Origin: a virus
Virus record (IMG/VR): IMGVR_UViG_3300023180_000108
Coordinates: 1 to 46,581 of that record
DNA: 46,581 bases
Direction: 5' to 3' (one strand)
The position numbers were made by a program, and so were the translations under genes. How positions within the stretch are numbered: the stretch's first letter is position 1; each line of letters starts with the position of its first letter. Of the stretch, positions 1 through 8,128 are shown in pieces. Below the pieces are notes generated by a model, which ran no database searches, was not told where the DNA came from, and worked only from the letters and a program-made list of their open reading frames with translations.

Positions 1-170
1 GGATGATTTTTGTGTGCTGATTTGTAAAGAATGTCAGGCACATTATCATCCAACTCGCGATGAGCCGTAGAGAGCATTTGAGCCGATTCCAGCACCATCT
101 TCACAACGTGTCGATCACACTCCATTTGTGCTGCGACAACAGGATCGGAATCGAGATAGAAAATATTCAT
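1..170 (-). CDS. Conserved T4-like phage protein, 3' part cut by window edge
   Basis: An open frame of 56 codons runs from an ATG at 170 off the left edge, so only the N terminus is present. It begins MNIFYLDSDPVVAAQ and continues with HVVKMVLESAQMLSTAH and KSAHKNHP. I recognise this pattern (MNIFYLD..P..AA....KHVVKM.LE.AQ.L.TAH) from T4-like marine phages, where it is a conserved protein of unknown function. Its ATG overlaps the stop of the 39-aa gene upstream (ATGA), suggesting translational coupling, and an AAGAGA stretch upstream could serve as ribosome site. It is the last gene visible in the transcription direction. I considered the T4 DenV glycosylase and found no resemblance. Confidence 0.8.
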   Translation of the reverse strand, partial: MNIFYLDSDPVVAAQMECDRHVVKMVLESAQMLSTAHRELDDNVPDILYKSAHKNH

Positions 171-286
171 CGTCGTCTCTTTGCTATTCGTTTTAGATCA
201 GTTAAATTGTTTGCGATTATTGATAGGCTGATCGCGATCCAGAACAATACTGGAAGAAACACGATTATTGTTAATAATTTATCCAT
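167..286 (-). CDS. 39-aa single-pass membrane peptide
   Basis: A 39-codon frame starts with ATG at 286, inside the last codons of the DNA methyltransferase (8-base overlap), and ends in a TGA overlapping the next gene's ATG. The product MDKLLTIIVFLPVLFW continues as a hydrophobic segment to about residue 26 and ends in a very basic tail (KRIAKRRR), the layout of a single transmembrane helix with the positive end in the cytoplasm. The tight overlaps on both sides support it being a real gene. No family is recognised; a role in the envelope is only inferred from the helix. Confidence 0.6.
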   Translation of the reverse strand: MDKLLTIIVFLPVLFWIAISLSIIANNLTDLKRIAKRRR

Positions 287-1130
287 TTTCGATTCTTTGT
301 TTCGCTATATTGAAATACTTTTCATCTTTTTCAATACCTATGAAATTTCTATTTAAGTTTTTACAAGCAACTCCTGTTGTGCCACTTCCCATTGTAAAAT
401 CTAATACCGTATCACCATTTCTGGTATAACGAGTAATAATATCGTTTATAAGGTTGATAGGTTTCTGTGTTGGATGCAATCTGCCTTTGAAATTGAAATC
501 GTAATTTGTAAATACATTTCCCAAACCCATTTCAATATTAAATACCTCTTCAAAACTTTCATATTTGGGTAAGTCAGGAAATATACTTCTAAATTTATCC
601 CATTTTTCTTTAGTTGGAACTTGGTTGCATTTATTATTCCCAGTATAGATAGACCACATACCACCTCCGTTGCTTTTGACCCCTAACTTTTCATTTATTT
701 CTTTTGAAGACATATCTCCTTGATTCTGTAGAAGCAATTTCCTAGTATATTCTCTAGCATATTTCGTATTGACGTGGATATATTCCGTACAGTTCACATG
801 CTGTTTATATTGTTTTGTATTCCTGCCTGCTGAAACCTTTTTAACATCCTTTGCTACCACTAAGAGTTCTCTATGGAGAAACTGATGGTTGTAAAAATAT
901 TGCAAGGTATCATTTGAACCAAATAGTATAAGCCTCCCCCCATACCTCAGAATACGATAAGATTCTCTGATAGACTCATTAAAAAAGATAGTTGATTCTT
1001 CTCGACCCACATTGTCCCATTTTTCAGATACCATATTCCCATAAGGCGGGTCTGTTAAAATCAAATCAACACTTCCATCTGGAATATCTTTCATCTTTTC
1101 CAGACAATCTCCATGAATCAAATCAATCAT
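279..1130 (-). CDS. DNA adenine/cytosine-N4 methyltransferase (beta class)
   Basis: This 283-aa protein transfers a methyl group from S-adenosylmethionine to an exocyclic amino group in DNA. Seen: catalytic motif IV TDPPYG at residues 26-31, a long central region where target recognition would lie (about 90-215), HPTQKP at 219-224, and the SAM-binding motif DFTMGSGT at 244-251. Motif IV before motif I is the beta-class order. No partner restriction gene is nearby, so it is an orphan enzyme, probably protecting phage DNA. It has a clear ribosome site (GGAGGAATAA before ATG). The gene is much more AT-rich than its neighbours: positions 541-600 hold 17 G+C of 60, while 3481-3540 in the glycan operon hold 34 of 60. 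Recent acquisition is likely. The target site cannot be told from sequence. Confidence 0.93.
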   Translation of the reverse strand: MIDLIHGDCLEKMKDIPDGSVDLILTDPPYGNMVSEKWDNVGREESTIFFNESIRESYRILRYGGRLILFGSNDTLQYFYNHQFLHRELLVVAKDVKKVSAGRNTKQYKQHVNCTEYIHVNTKYAREYTRKLLLQNQGDMSSKEINEKLGVKSNGGGMWSIYTGNNKCNQVPTKEKWDKFRSIFPDLPKYESFEEVFNIEMGLGNVFTNYDFNFKGRLHPTQKPINLINDIITRYTRNGDTVLDFTMGSGTTGVACKNLNRNFIGIEKDEKYFNIAKQRIENG

Positions 1131-1325
1131 TTATTCCTCCCAATGAACCGGGCAGTGATACGCTTCCACCGAGCATGTGCAGGTACAACCGCAACGCTGC
1201 ATGATCTCGTCTACGATCATCATAATCGAGATTCTAGGATCTTCATTTGTTTGGAGCTTGAAGTCTTCAGCTCCCAAGTCGTATGCTTCACGCACAAGTT
1301 TTGCTACATGATCTCTTGTTGTCAC
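1131..1325 (-). CDS. Small Cys-rich protein, unknown function
   Basis: A 64-aa frame begins with GTG at 1325, whose last bases overlap the TGA of the upstream 373-aa gene (GTGA), and it ends directly before the methyltransferase ATG. The N-terminal half looks like an acidic helix pair. The C-terminal half contains RCGCTCTC and then HCPVH, five cysteines with histidines within about 20 residues, which could bind a metal. No family is recognised. Coupling by overlap on one side and immediate adjacency on the other supports translation. Confidence 0.7.
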   Translation of the reverse strand: MTTRDHVAKLVREAYDLGAEDFKLQTNEDPRISIMMIVDEIMQRCGCTCTCSVEAYHCPVHWEE

Positions 1326-2443
1326 TTGATTGCCCTCAGGATGATTTGATTTTTGTTGATTCGACCGGTCACTTCTTTATCCTTTGCGTTGATGTTCGGC
1401 ATGATACGTCGCAGCTTAACCTTTCCGCCAGACAGAACGTCAGCGATAACACCATCAGTATACTGCTCGCGCACCTTCTTGCTGGTAGATACATCAGGAT
1501 CAAAATCCTGAAGTGTTGATCCCTTAACAGAGAGTCCGATATGAGCCTGATAGTGGAACAGGAAACGAGTCTTGGTATCGTACAACCACAACTGCGTCGC
1601 ACCAACGATGTTCGCAGGATCAATCGAAGTCAGCTTGCCATCTTCACTCTTGTCGAGATACTTCAAGTTAGCCACAAGCTGCTGCGGAGTCTTTGCCTTT
1701 CGCTTGCGCGGCTTGCGCGTTTGCTTGACTGAATCAATCCTCTGTAGTGTAGCATACTTCAGAGAAGAAAGGAAGTCATAAAACTTTTTCTGCTGCGATT
1801 TGGTAAGATGTGAATATGCTTCGGTAAGCTGATCGTCTTTGCGTTCCAGCAACTCCTTGATCTCAGCCATATTAGTATCAAGGAACTCAATAATCAGTTT
1901 AGCCTGAGGCACTTTGACATCATGGTGAACGAGAAACTTCTTGGCATCGAGCTTGCTCTTTTTACATTTGTCGGCTAGAAAGGTGTCAATCTCTGCTTCA
2001 AGGTGCCCGATGATGTATCGCGTCTGGTCAGCGATGCGTTCCTGAATGCTCAGAGTCTTGACCGTGATGTTCGACGGAATACGCCCAAGGATCTCATCAA
2101 GCTCAGCTTTTTCCTTCTGCTTTTCTTGAACGAGAGAAATGATCTGGGGAATGCGCTTGGTCAGCAGTCGCCGAACGTAAGGCCCGTGATCATAGCCATC
2201 TTCGATACAACGCGCGAGCGCACCATCCAAGTCTGTGATGAACGGAGTGCCTGCTCGCACGAGAGTAAAGTCATCTTCACTCAGATGGGCTTTGGCAAAG
2301 TCAAAGAATGATTGCCGAAGTTTAGGAGTGGCAATGTTTTCTTGATACCAACGGGGATGGTTCTTGATCGCTTCTACGCGATCGACTTCGGTAAGATTGC
2401 TCCAATCGTCGATGACCGGAGCGGTAATCTTTTTGCGTGCCAA
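1322..2443 (-). CDS. Conserved phage protein of unknown function, TTG start
   Basis: A 373-aa protein beginning ARKKITAP. The start codon is TTG at 2443, supported by AAGGAG six bases upstream and no better ATG. It is rich in charged helices (for example EKQKEKAELDEI around 107-118), has a basic patch RKPRKRKAK near 245-253, and a C-terminal third that looks beta-rich. It resembles long conserved hypothetical proteins of T4-like marine phages, but I cannot assign a function. A sigma70-type promoter lies just upstream at 2465-2499, so it heads its own transcription unit after the glycan operon. Confidence 0.8.
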   Translation of the reverse strand: MARKKITAPVIDDWSNLTEVDRVEAIKNHPRWYQENIATPKLRQSFFDFAKAHLSEDDFTLVRAGTPFITDLDGALARCIEDGYDHGPYVRRLLTKRIPQIISLVQEKQKEKAELDEILGRIPSNITVKTLSIQERIADQTRYIIGHLEAEIDTFLADKCKKSKLDAKKFLVHHDVKVPQAKLIIEFLDTNMAEIKELLERKDDQLTEAYSHLTKSQQKKFYDFLSSLKYATLQRIDSVKQTRKPRKRKAKTPQQLVANLKYLDKSEDGKLTSIDPANIVGATQLWLYDTKTRFLFHYQAHIGLSVKGSTLQDFDPDVSTSKKVREQYTDGVIADVLSGGKVKLRRIMPNINAKDKEVTGRINKNQIILRAIK

Positions 2444-2464
2444 GGGACACTCCTTCTCGTGATT

Positions 2465-2499
2465 TGACTATAAGATAATCCCCGAATGAGGACTGTCAA
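2465..2499 (-). promoter_or_regulatory. Sigma70-type promoter
   Basis: On the minus strand a perfect -35 hexamer TTGACA (2499-2494) is followed after 16 bases by TATCTT (2477-2472, four of six matches to TATAAT). Initiation would fall near 2465, about 20 bases before the TTG start, leaving room for the AAGGAG ribosome site. It begins directly after the stop codon of the preceding glycosyltransferase, so it separates the glycan operon from the genes to the left. Confidence 0.6.
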
Positions 2500-2500
2500 G

Positions 2501-3415
2501 TCACTCGTCGAAGAAAAGTAACTGGTCGCGAACGAAATCACACTTTTCGCCGGGGAACAATACTGGCGGCAATGTTAGAAATGGCAAATGCGCTCTGGTT
2601 ACCCCTACAATGTCGCTGAAGTTATCTCGAACATAATCTACCGCTTCTGCTGGCCATTGTTTTGGGTCAAACTTAAACTCCGGTTGATTTGTTGTACCTA
2701 CGGAATTCGTCTTGTCATAAACGTATATATCAGTCGTGTCTGTGCTGACATACTGAAGATTACCCAAAAGATGATGCTTGATGCCCCAGAGCATGTGGGT
2801 AAAGTCATCAGGTATCATGGGATATTCGAGATGATGAAGATCGCGCTCAACAGCGTTTGCGGATACGAACAGAGTTACTTCTCCACCGGGGCACCCGTTT
2901 TCGATCCCCGCATAAATGGGATACGTCGGAACAGGGTATTTCCAGTTGAAGTTACTATGTAGATGTATTCCGGGGATCAGTTCCATACTTCCATTCGGAT
3001 TTCCGCTCGGCCCCCGACGCACGCTGTCTGCGTTTGATCCGACTCCACAATAATCTGTTTCGGGAGCAAGCATCAGAATATCGCTGATTACCTCGAACGC
3101 GCAAGGATACAACAAATCGTCTGCGTCGATCATAATCAGATGTGTGTATCCTTCATCACGGTAACGATCGCGAAACAACTGAAGGACGCTATTGTGCCCC
3201 ATTCCATTTCCGCCATTGCTTTCCGTGCGAACGACTTCATGCTCTGGTATTATATCATCAATCGTTTTATGATAAGCGTCATCATTTGTATTACAAACGA
3301 CCTTCACATCCCACTCAAATGGATGCTCTTCTTGGTCGCGAATACTATTCACACATCGTGTAACCTCTAACGGTCTGGTCAAATCAGAACATAGAGGAGC
3401 AATCAAAAACTTCAC
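2501..3415 (-). CDS. Glycosyltransferase, GT-A fold (GT2-like)
   Basis: A 304-aa GT-A type glycosyltransferase that would transfer a sugar from a nucleotide sugar to an unknown acceptor in the cytoplasm. With the GTG start at 3415, it opens KFLIAPLCSDL, has a typical first strand and helix, an early acidic NTNDD pair near 43-46, and the metal/nucleotide-binding DADD at 97-100 after a hydrophobic strand (HLIMI). I chose GTG because its GTGA overlaps the upstream epimerase stop codon and a GGAAG site precedes it. It is the last gene of the glycan operon. Confidence 0.8.
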   Translation of the reverse strand: MKFLIAPLCSDLTRPLEVTRCVNSIRDQEEHPFEWDVKVVCNTNDDAYHKTIDDIIPEHEVVRTESNGGNGMGHNSVLQLFRDRYRDEGYTHLIMIDADDLLYPCAFEVISDILMLAPETDYCGVGSNADSVRRGPSGNPNGSMELIPGIHLHSNFNWKYPVPTYPIYAGIENGCPGGEVTLFVSANAVERDLHHLEYPMIPDDFTHMLWGIKHHLLGNLQYVSTDTTDIYVYDKTNSVGTTNQPEFKFDPKQWPAEAVDYVRDNFSDIVGVTRAHLPFLTLPPVLFPGEKCDFVRDQLLFFDE

Positions 3416-4410
3416 TCCTCTTCCCCCTTCGCGACCTGCTCGGCAATCCACTTGTATGTATGTTCTATTCCCTCACGCAACGGGCGAATAGGCTTCCACC
3501 CAATCGAAGATAGAAGCTGCGAGTTCTCGGAGTTGCGTCCACGCACACCCAGAGCAGTATTATCGAGGTTGTTCCAAATAGACAAGTTCTTACCGGAGAT
3601 GTCGATTGCCATCTGTGCGAGCTGATTGATGCTGACCATCTCTTCCGATCCGATGTTCGTGGGACCGAAGTAATACTCCTCTTCAGTTGCCATCAGATCC
3701 AAAGATGCTTGAATACAATCGTCGATGTAGAGGAACGAGCGAGTCTGATCTCCCGGTCCCCATACTTCAATCTGATCACCGTCCTTCGCTTCAGCAACCT
3801 TACGACACATCGCAGCGGGAGCCTTCTCGCGACCACCATCCCATGTTCCCATAGGACCGAAGATGTTGTGGTATCGACAGATGCGTGTGGTCAGCCCATA
3901 GTTACGACTGAACGATTCATAAAGACGCTCGCTGAACAGCTTCTCCCATCCATACTCACTATCGGGATTCGCAGGGTACGCAGAGTCCTCGACGCAGTTT
4001 GGGTTATTGGGATCGAGCTGATTATGCTCTGGATAGATACATGCAGACGACGAGTAGAACACACGCTCGACCTCATTCTTGACACACTCACGAACAATGT
4101 TGAGGTTCACGAGTGCGCTGTTGTGCATCACGTCTGCGTCGTGCTCGCCTGTGAAGATATACCCAGCACCACCCATGTCGGCAGCGAACTGATACACCTC
4201 ATCGAAATCATACTCAGTAAAGATGTTTCGCACGTTCTCGGGATCGCGAAGATCCCACTGGAAGAAGTCTTCTGCGCGAGTATCCTCATATGCGGGAAGA
4301 TTGATGTCTACACCAATCACACCATGACCATCATCAACCAGACGATTTACCATATGGTTTCCGATGAAACCACCCGCTCCACAAACCAGAATCGTCTTTT
4401 CTTCACTCAT
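3412..4410 (-). CDS. GDP-mannose 3,5-epimerase-like NDP-sugar epimerase
   Basis: A 332-aa extended short-chain dehydrogenase. Seen: NAD-binding GAGGFIG at 11-17, SSACIYPE at 121-128, the catalytic Tyr-x-x-x-Lys (YGWEK, 153-157), and NIFGPMGTWDGGREKAPAA at 182-200. The last two blocks are hallmarks of GDP-mannose 3,5-epimerase, the plant vitamin C pathway enzyme that turns GDP-D-mannose into GDP-L-galactose or GDP-L-gulose. Cysteine 124 and Lys 197 fit the family's acid/base residues. The start ATG at 4410 has GAAAGG eight bases upstream; an ATG further upstream is possible but overlaps gmd. It follows gmd, so both may act on GDP-mannose. A related epimerase with another substrate cannot be excluded. 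Confidence 0.88.
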   Translation of the reverse strand: MSEEKTILVCGAGGFIGNHMVNRLVDDGHGVIGVDINLPAYEDTRAEDFFQWDLRDPENVRNIFTEYDFDEVYQFAADMGGAGYIFTGEHDADVMHNSALVNLNIVRECVKNEVERVFYSSSACIYPEHNQLDPNNPNCVEDSAYPANPDSEYGWEKLFSERLYESFSRNYGLTTRICRYHNIFGPMGTWDGGREKAPAAMCRKVAEAKDGDQIEVWGPGDQTRSFLYIDDCIQASLDLMATEEEYYFGPTNIGSEEMVSINQLAQMAIDISGKNLSIWNNLDNTALGVRGRNSENSQLLSSIGWKPIRPLREGIEHTYKWIAEQVAKGEEE

Positions 4411-4423
4411 TGTCAATCGCCTT

Positions 4424-5395
4424 TCACTGTTCATTCCAATAATCAATCATATCATCTAGCATAGTATGAAAGTTATACGTTGGGGACCATCCCAACTCTT
4501 CGCGAATCCTAGTCGAGTCTCCTCGCAATCGATGAAGTTCCTCTGCGCGAAGGTACTTAGGATCAACCGTATAGTGCTTGTTGAAATCTAGTCCCATCTT
4601 GTCGAACACATACTCACCGACCTCTCGGACACTATGAGTCTCACCAGAAGACACAACATAGTCTTTTGGTTCATCAGCATTGATGATCAATGACATAGCA
4701 CGAATGTAATCTTCAGCGTGCCCCCAATCCCGCTGGGCATCCAGATTACCGAGGGAAACGCTATCAATTTTTCCTTGGCTCACATCCACAGCAGCCTTGA
4801 CTAGCTTGTTTGTCACAAAATTCAATCCACGACGAGGGGATTCGTGGTTGAACAGAATTCCACTGACAGCGAACATATCAAACGCTTCTCTGTAGTGCCG
4901 AACGTAATTGTGCCCAAAGAGTTTCGCGCATCCATATGGACTCACGGGAACCATCTTGGTACTCTCCCTCTGAAATCCATCCGAATCTACTACGTTACCA
5001 AACATTTCAGAAGACGAAGCCTGATAGAATCGCGCGTTCGGCGCGGCGCGCTTCGTCGATTCAAGCATATTCACCAATCCCAGAACATTAACCTCAATGG
5101 TATACTGTGGAAGATTGGTGCTAACTTGCACATGACTTTGTGCGGCTAGATTGTAGATATGAGTAGGCTGAATGTCACCAATCATCTCTTCCATACTAGT
5201 ATAGTCAAGCAAGTCCCCATACTCAAGCGTGACCAAATCATTTTCTAAAAGATGATTGATTCGTGAACATTGCACAGTGGTGTCCGAGTGTCTTCGGATC
5301 ATACCAAAAACTTCATACCCTGTATCCAAAAGATGTTCAGCTAGGTAACTACCATCTTGTCCAGTTATTCCAGTGATAAACGCCCGTCTACTCAT
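4424..5395 (-). CDS. gmd: GDP-mannose 4,6-dehydratase
   Basis: A 323-aa enzyme converting GDP-D-mannose to GDP-4-keto-6-deoxy-D-mannose, the precursor of fucose, rhamnose, colitose, perosamine and similar sugars. Seen: the cofactor loop GITGQDGSYL at 9-18, the SSSEMFG catalytic serine/glutamate segment, SPYGCAK with the Tyr-x-x-x-Lys pair, and LFNHESPRRG, a strong Gmd signature. The length is slightly shorter than the usual 345-370 residues. I start at ATG 5395, which lies two bases after the upstream stop. No fucose synthase or aminotransferase is in the window, so the downstream steps must come from the host or from outside the window. Confidence 0.94.
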   Translation of the reverse strand: MSRRAFITGITGQDGSYLAEHLLDTGYEVFGMIRRHSDTTVQCSRINHLLENDLVTLEYGDLLDYTSMEEMIGDIQPTHIYNLAAQSHVQVSTNLPQYTIEVNVLGLVNMLESTKRAAPNARFYQASSSEMFGNVVDSDGFQRESTKMVPVSPYGCAKLFGHNYVRHYREAFDMFAVSGILFNHESPRRGLNFVTNKLVKAAVDVSQGKIDSVSLGNLDAQRDWGHAEDYIRAMSLIINADEPKDYVVSSGETHSVREVGEYVFDKMGLDFNKHYTVDPKYLRAEELHRLRGDSTRIREELGWSPTYNFHTMLDDMIDYWNEQ

Positions 5396-5396
5396 A

Positions 5397-5939
5397 TTAC
5401 AACACCGCCTGAACAGATGGATGAATCCACCAATCTTCAAAAATTTCTCCCTGATCAGCAGGGACATCTTCCCTATACATTATATAACCATACTCCAAAG
5501 CCTTTTCCGTCATTCGGATTTTGAGATCAGAACCTAGACGATATGAATCGTGCTCAAACGTCATAAACCCAAACTGATACAGACTAAGATCAATCTGATC
5601 AAGTACCGTAGGAGTAGCGGCATCCACATCAAATGAAATGTAATCAATCCAATTCGGACAAGAAAGCTGATCGAGCACATCATTGATATTTGTGTGAATC
5701 AGATCCACCGTTAGGTATTTATTATCTGGTGATCTCTGCTCCATACACTTCTTGATCAACGGACCATTGATGTCCAACAGAATACCAGTCCAGTCCAATT
5801 CCAACTCTAACGCATAGGTGTTATTGTGGAATACTGGATCATTGCACCCCAAGTCCAAAAAGAATCCATTTCGCTTGTTGCAAACTTCGGCGGCAGCAAA
5901 ATCCTGCCCAGCCTGGCTGTATGATTCAGTTAGTCGCAT
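5397..5939 (-). CDS. FkbM-family SAM methyltransferase
   Basis: A 180-aa class I methyltransferase. The N terminus SQAGQDF followed by FFLDLGCNDP is the SAM-binding region typical of the FkbM family, and ISFDVD plus the later MTFEHD fit its acidic motifs. FkbM enzymes usually O-methylate sugars or polyketides, so an O-methylation of the operon's glycan is likely. The ATG at 5939 is preceded by AAAGGA with six-base spacing and lies 14 bases inside the upstream glycosyltransferase gene. The acceptor hydroxyl is unknown. Confidence 0.8.
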   Translation of the reverse strand: MRLTESYSQAGQDFAAAEVCNKRNGFFLDLGCNDPVFHNNTYALELELDWTGILLDINGPLIKKCMEQRSPDNKYLTVDLIHTNINDVLDQLSCPNWIDYISFDVDAATPTVLDQIDLSLYQFGFMTFEHDSYRLGSDLKIRMTEKALEYGYIMYREDVPADQGEIFEDWWIHPSVQAVL

Positions 5940-6864
5940 ATCGATTCCTTTCAATGATTCTCAATGCGTCGGAGAAAGCAGATCGCATCGCATCTGGAGA
6001 ATATCTATCAACTAGCTCATCAACGTATTTAGACCCATACTCAATGATGTTAGGAAGGGTGGTACGGTCTAAACAAATTTCATCGCGATATATGTGGTCG
6101 AACATATTACTAGTACCAATGGCAAATGGGCGTCTAGCCGCAATCGCATAGTCAATCACGCTGGAGATTCCACCAAATCCATCGTGGTAATACATAAACA
6201 CGTTAAGATCATTTCCGCGCAAAAACTCAACCATTTGAGACTCAGGTAGAAATCGATTAGTAATCTCTAGCTCAATTCCCGAATGAATGGTAGTGGACAC
6301 ACACTCATCATGGATTCTCTTTGCCGTTTCACCACTCGCATCACCATAATATCCATTTGTGAAATTAATTCTTACCTTTGCTTTCGCAAACTGGTCAGAC
6401 ACAAGACGGATGATCTTTGGAAAATTCTTATCATCATTAGCTAAACCAAAACTTCCGACAACAGGAACATCCGGCATCTCTGGATCGCTCGTTGCGGGCT
6501 CGGGAAGGGGTCGCGGAAGAGAGAATACCTTATCCGTGTTGTTCCAAATCGGACTCTGGTGAAAGTAGTAGTCGAATTGAAGAGTAGGAAAAGCGTGATA
6601 AAGTTGACACGGAATCTTTCCCTGCATTCGGAGACGAGCTAAATGCCAATCATCAAGCCACGCCAAAGGACCGTCCGGGGCTCCTGTTCGAATATAGTTG
6701 AACAAAACGAGTTCGGCATCACTCAAGTCTAAAGCGGTGTAGTCACCCATCGTCTCAATTTCGTGGTACGACGTGATCAAATCGCCTAGATTCTGCTTCA
6801 CCCTCAGACCATACTGATACACCCCACAATTAGGCTGCACAGTATTGATCATAGCAATATTCAT
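5926..6864 (-). CDS. Glycosyltransferase, GT-B fold (GT4-like)
   Basis: A 312-aa putative GT-B glycosyltransferase. It begins MNIAMINTVQPNCGVYQYG, resembling the N-terminal strand and glycine-containing loop of GT4 enzymes. It has a mid-protein VVGSFGL..DDKNFP segment, which is the usual opening of the C-terminal Rossmann domain, and a GGISSVIDYAIAARRP stretch near the nucleotide-binding site. The ATG at 6864 has GGAGG in good position, formed by the end of the upstream gene. Acceptor and donor are unknown. Confidence 0.75.
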   Translation of the reverse strand: MNIAMINTVQPNCGVYQYGLRVKQNLGDLITSYHEIETMGDYTALDLSDAELVLFNYIRTGAPDGPLAWLDDWHLARLRMQGKIPCQLYHAFPTLQFDYYFHQSPIWNNTDKVFSLPRPLPEPATSDPEMPDVPVVGSFGLANDDKNFPKIIRLVSDQFAKAKVRINFTNGYYGDASGETAKRIHDECVSTTIHSGIELEITNRFLPESQMVEFLRGNDLNVFMYYHDGFGGISSVIDYAIAARRPFAIGTSNMFDHIYRDEICLDRTTLPNIIEYGSKYVDELVDRYSPDAMRSAFSDALRIIERNRYATN

Positions 6865-6865
6865 T

Positions 6866-8128
6866 TTATCCTCCGATGATCTTGAAATTTGGGCAAGGGA
6901 CGATGAACTTTCCACCATTAGCAAGATATTCTTCTTCTCGTTTCACGAATCCAGAAACAAAGTGCCAAGGCAGCATCAGCATATAGTCAGGATTCGCCTT
7001 ACGCATTTCAGCTTCACTGACGATCGGAATGTTCGTACCAACGGTCTTGAGTCCAAACTTAGGCTGAGATACCTCTGCAATTGCTCCAATATCTTCATTG
7101 GTCAGACCGAAGTATTGAAGTAGGGTGTTCCCCTTTGTGCTCGCTCCATATGCCCACACAGTTTTACCATCACTCTTGGCATTCCGAACGAAATCTACAG
7201 TTTGCTGTTTAAGACTTTCAATCTCATCAAAGAACTTGAAATGCGTGGTGGGCGACTTCAAAAGCAACGACTCTTCGTGATCAAGAAGTGCATTGATCTG
7301 ATACTGTGCTACATCACGGTGAGGCGCACTAGCATAAGATTCTTCATTTGCTCCCTTCTTCCGCGCATACACTCGAATGCTTCCACCATTAGTATCGTTC
7401 AGTGATGCTTCAGTGACGTAGAATCCATTTCGCTGAAGCAGATCCGAGATACATTCAAGTGAATAGTATTCAAGATGCTCGTGGCAGATGTTATCAAATG
7501 CCATCTGTCGAATCATCAACGGAAGATAACTCAACTGAATCACCCAAACACCATCATCAGCTAAAGTGTCGTACACATCAGCACAGAAGGAATTGGGATC
7601 TTCAAGGTCATAGAACATCGCAATTGATGTAATAACCTTGACATTCGAGTAATTCTTGAGCGGACCAGATCGAGAAAAGTAGTCATTGACCACCACGTCA
7701 CACACATCCTTTGCTGCCTCGCAATTGTTGGTGGCTGGATCTACCCCAATACAGAAGACATCGCGGCAGCCTTCCTTGACGTGCCTCATAAGTGTTCCGT
7801 CATTGCACCCCACATCGACCCATAGGTCACCGGGACCAACATCAACACGATCGAACACACAATCCACAATGTCTCCGAGTTGTCGGATCATCGAAGCATT
7901 CAGCCCAGAATGATACCAATATCGCCTATACATAGCATCAAAGTCAGCAGTATGCGTCAACTGAACAAGCCCAGATGTCGGAGCCAAAGCAAGAGAGAGA
8001 GGAACTTTAGAGTTTGGGTCGGGCTCTTCATCGGGCTTCAAGAAATCAGAAACATAGATGTCCCCCAAAGAGAAAAGCGGAATCAGGTCTTCTCCGCTAA
8101 TTCGGCACGTCGTTCGTTCACTACTCAC
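6866..8128 (-). CDS. Sugar C-methyltransferase-like protein (NovU/TylC3 type)
   Basis: A 420-aa protein with the three-part layout of deoxysugar C-methyltransferases: an N-terminal region normally binding zinc (about 1-60), a SAM-binding methyltransferase core with VDVGCNDGT at 104-112, and a C-terminal domain with VWAYGASTKGNTLLQYF. These enzymes usually methylate C-3 of 4-keto-6-deoxy NDP sugars, the type of product Gmd makes. In this protein the zinc cysteines appear lost: the usual CxxC is CRIS, and the second pair before LVQL is absent. The start is GTG at 8128, with GGAG eight bases upstream and overlap with the upstream gene. Confidence 0.87.
   Translation of the reverse strand: MSSERTTCRISGEDLIPLFSLGDIYVSDFLKPDEEPDPNSKVPLSLALAPTSGLVQLTHTADFDAMYRRYWYHSGLNASMIRQLGDIVDCVFDRVDVGPGDLWVDVGCNDGTLMRHVKEGCRDVFCIGVDPATNNCEAAKDVCDVVVNDYFSRSGPLKNYSNVKVITSIAMFYDLEDPNSFCADVYDTLADDGVWVIQLSYLPLMIRQMAFDNICHEHLEYYSLECISDLLQRNGFYVTEASLNDTNGGSIRVYARKKGANEESYASAPHRDVAQYQINALLDHEESLLLKSPTTHFKFFDEIESLKQQTVDFVRNAKSDGKTVWAYGASTKGNTLLQYFGLTNEDIGAIAEVSQPKFGLKTVGTNIPIVSEAEMRKANPDYMLMLPWHFVSGFVKREEEYLANGGKFIVPCPNFKIIGG

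Noticed and set aside
1-170. T4 DenV pyrimidine-dimer glycosylase
   Set aside because: The N terminus lacks the DenV start (Thr-Arg-Ile-Asn) and matches another conserved phage family.
3709-4464. 251-codon open frame on the plus strand
   Set aside because: It lies wholly opposite the well-supported epimerase and has no motif or ribosome site; it is a shadow of codon bias.
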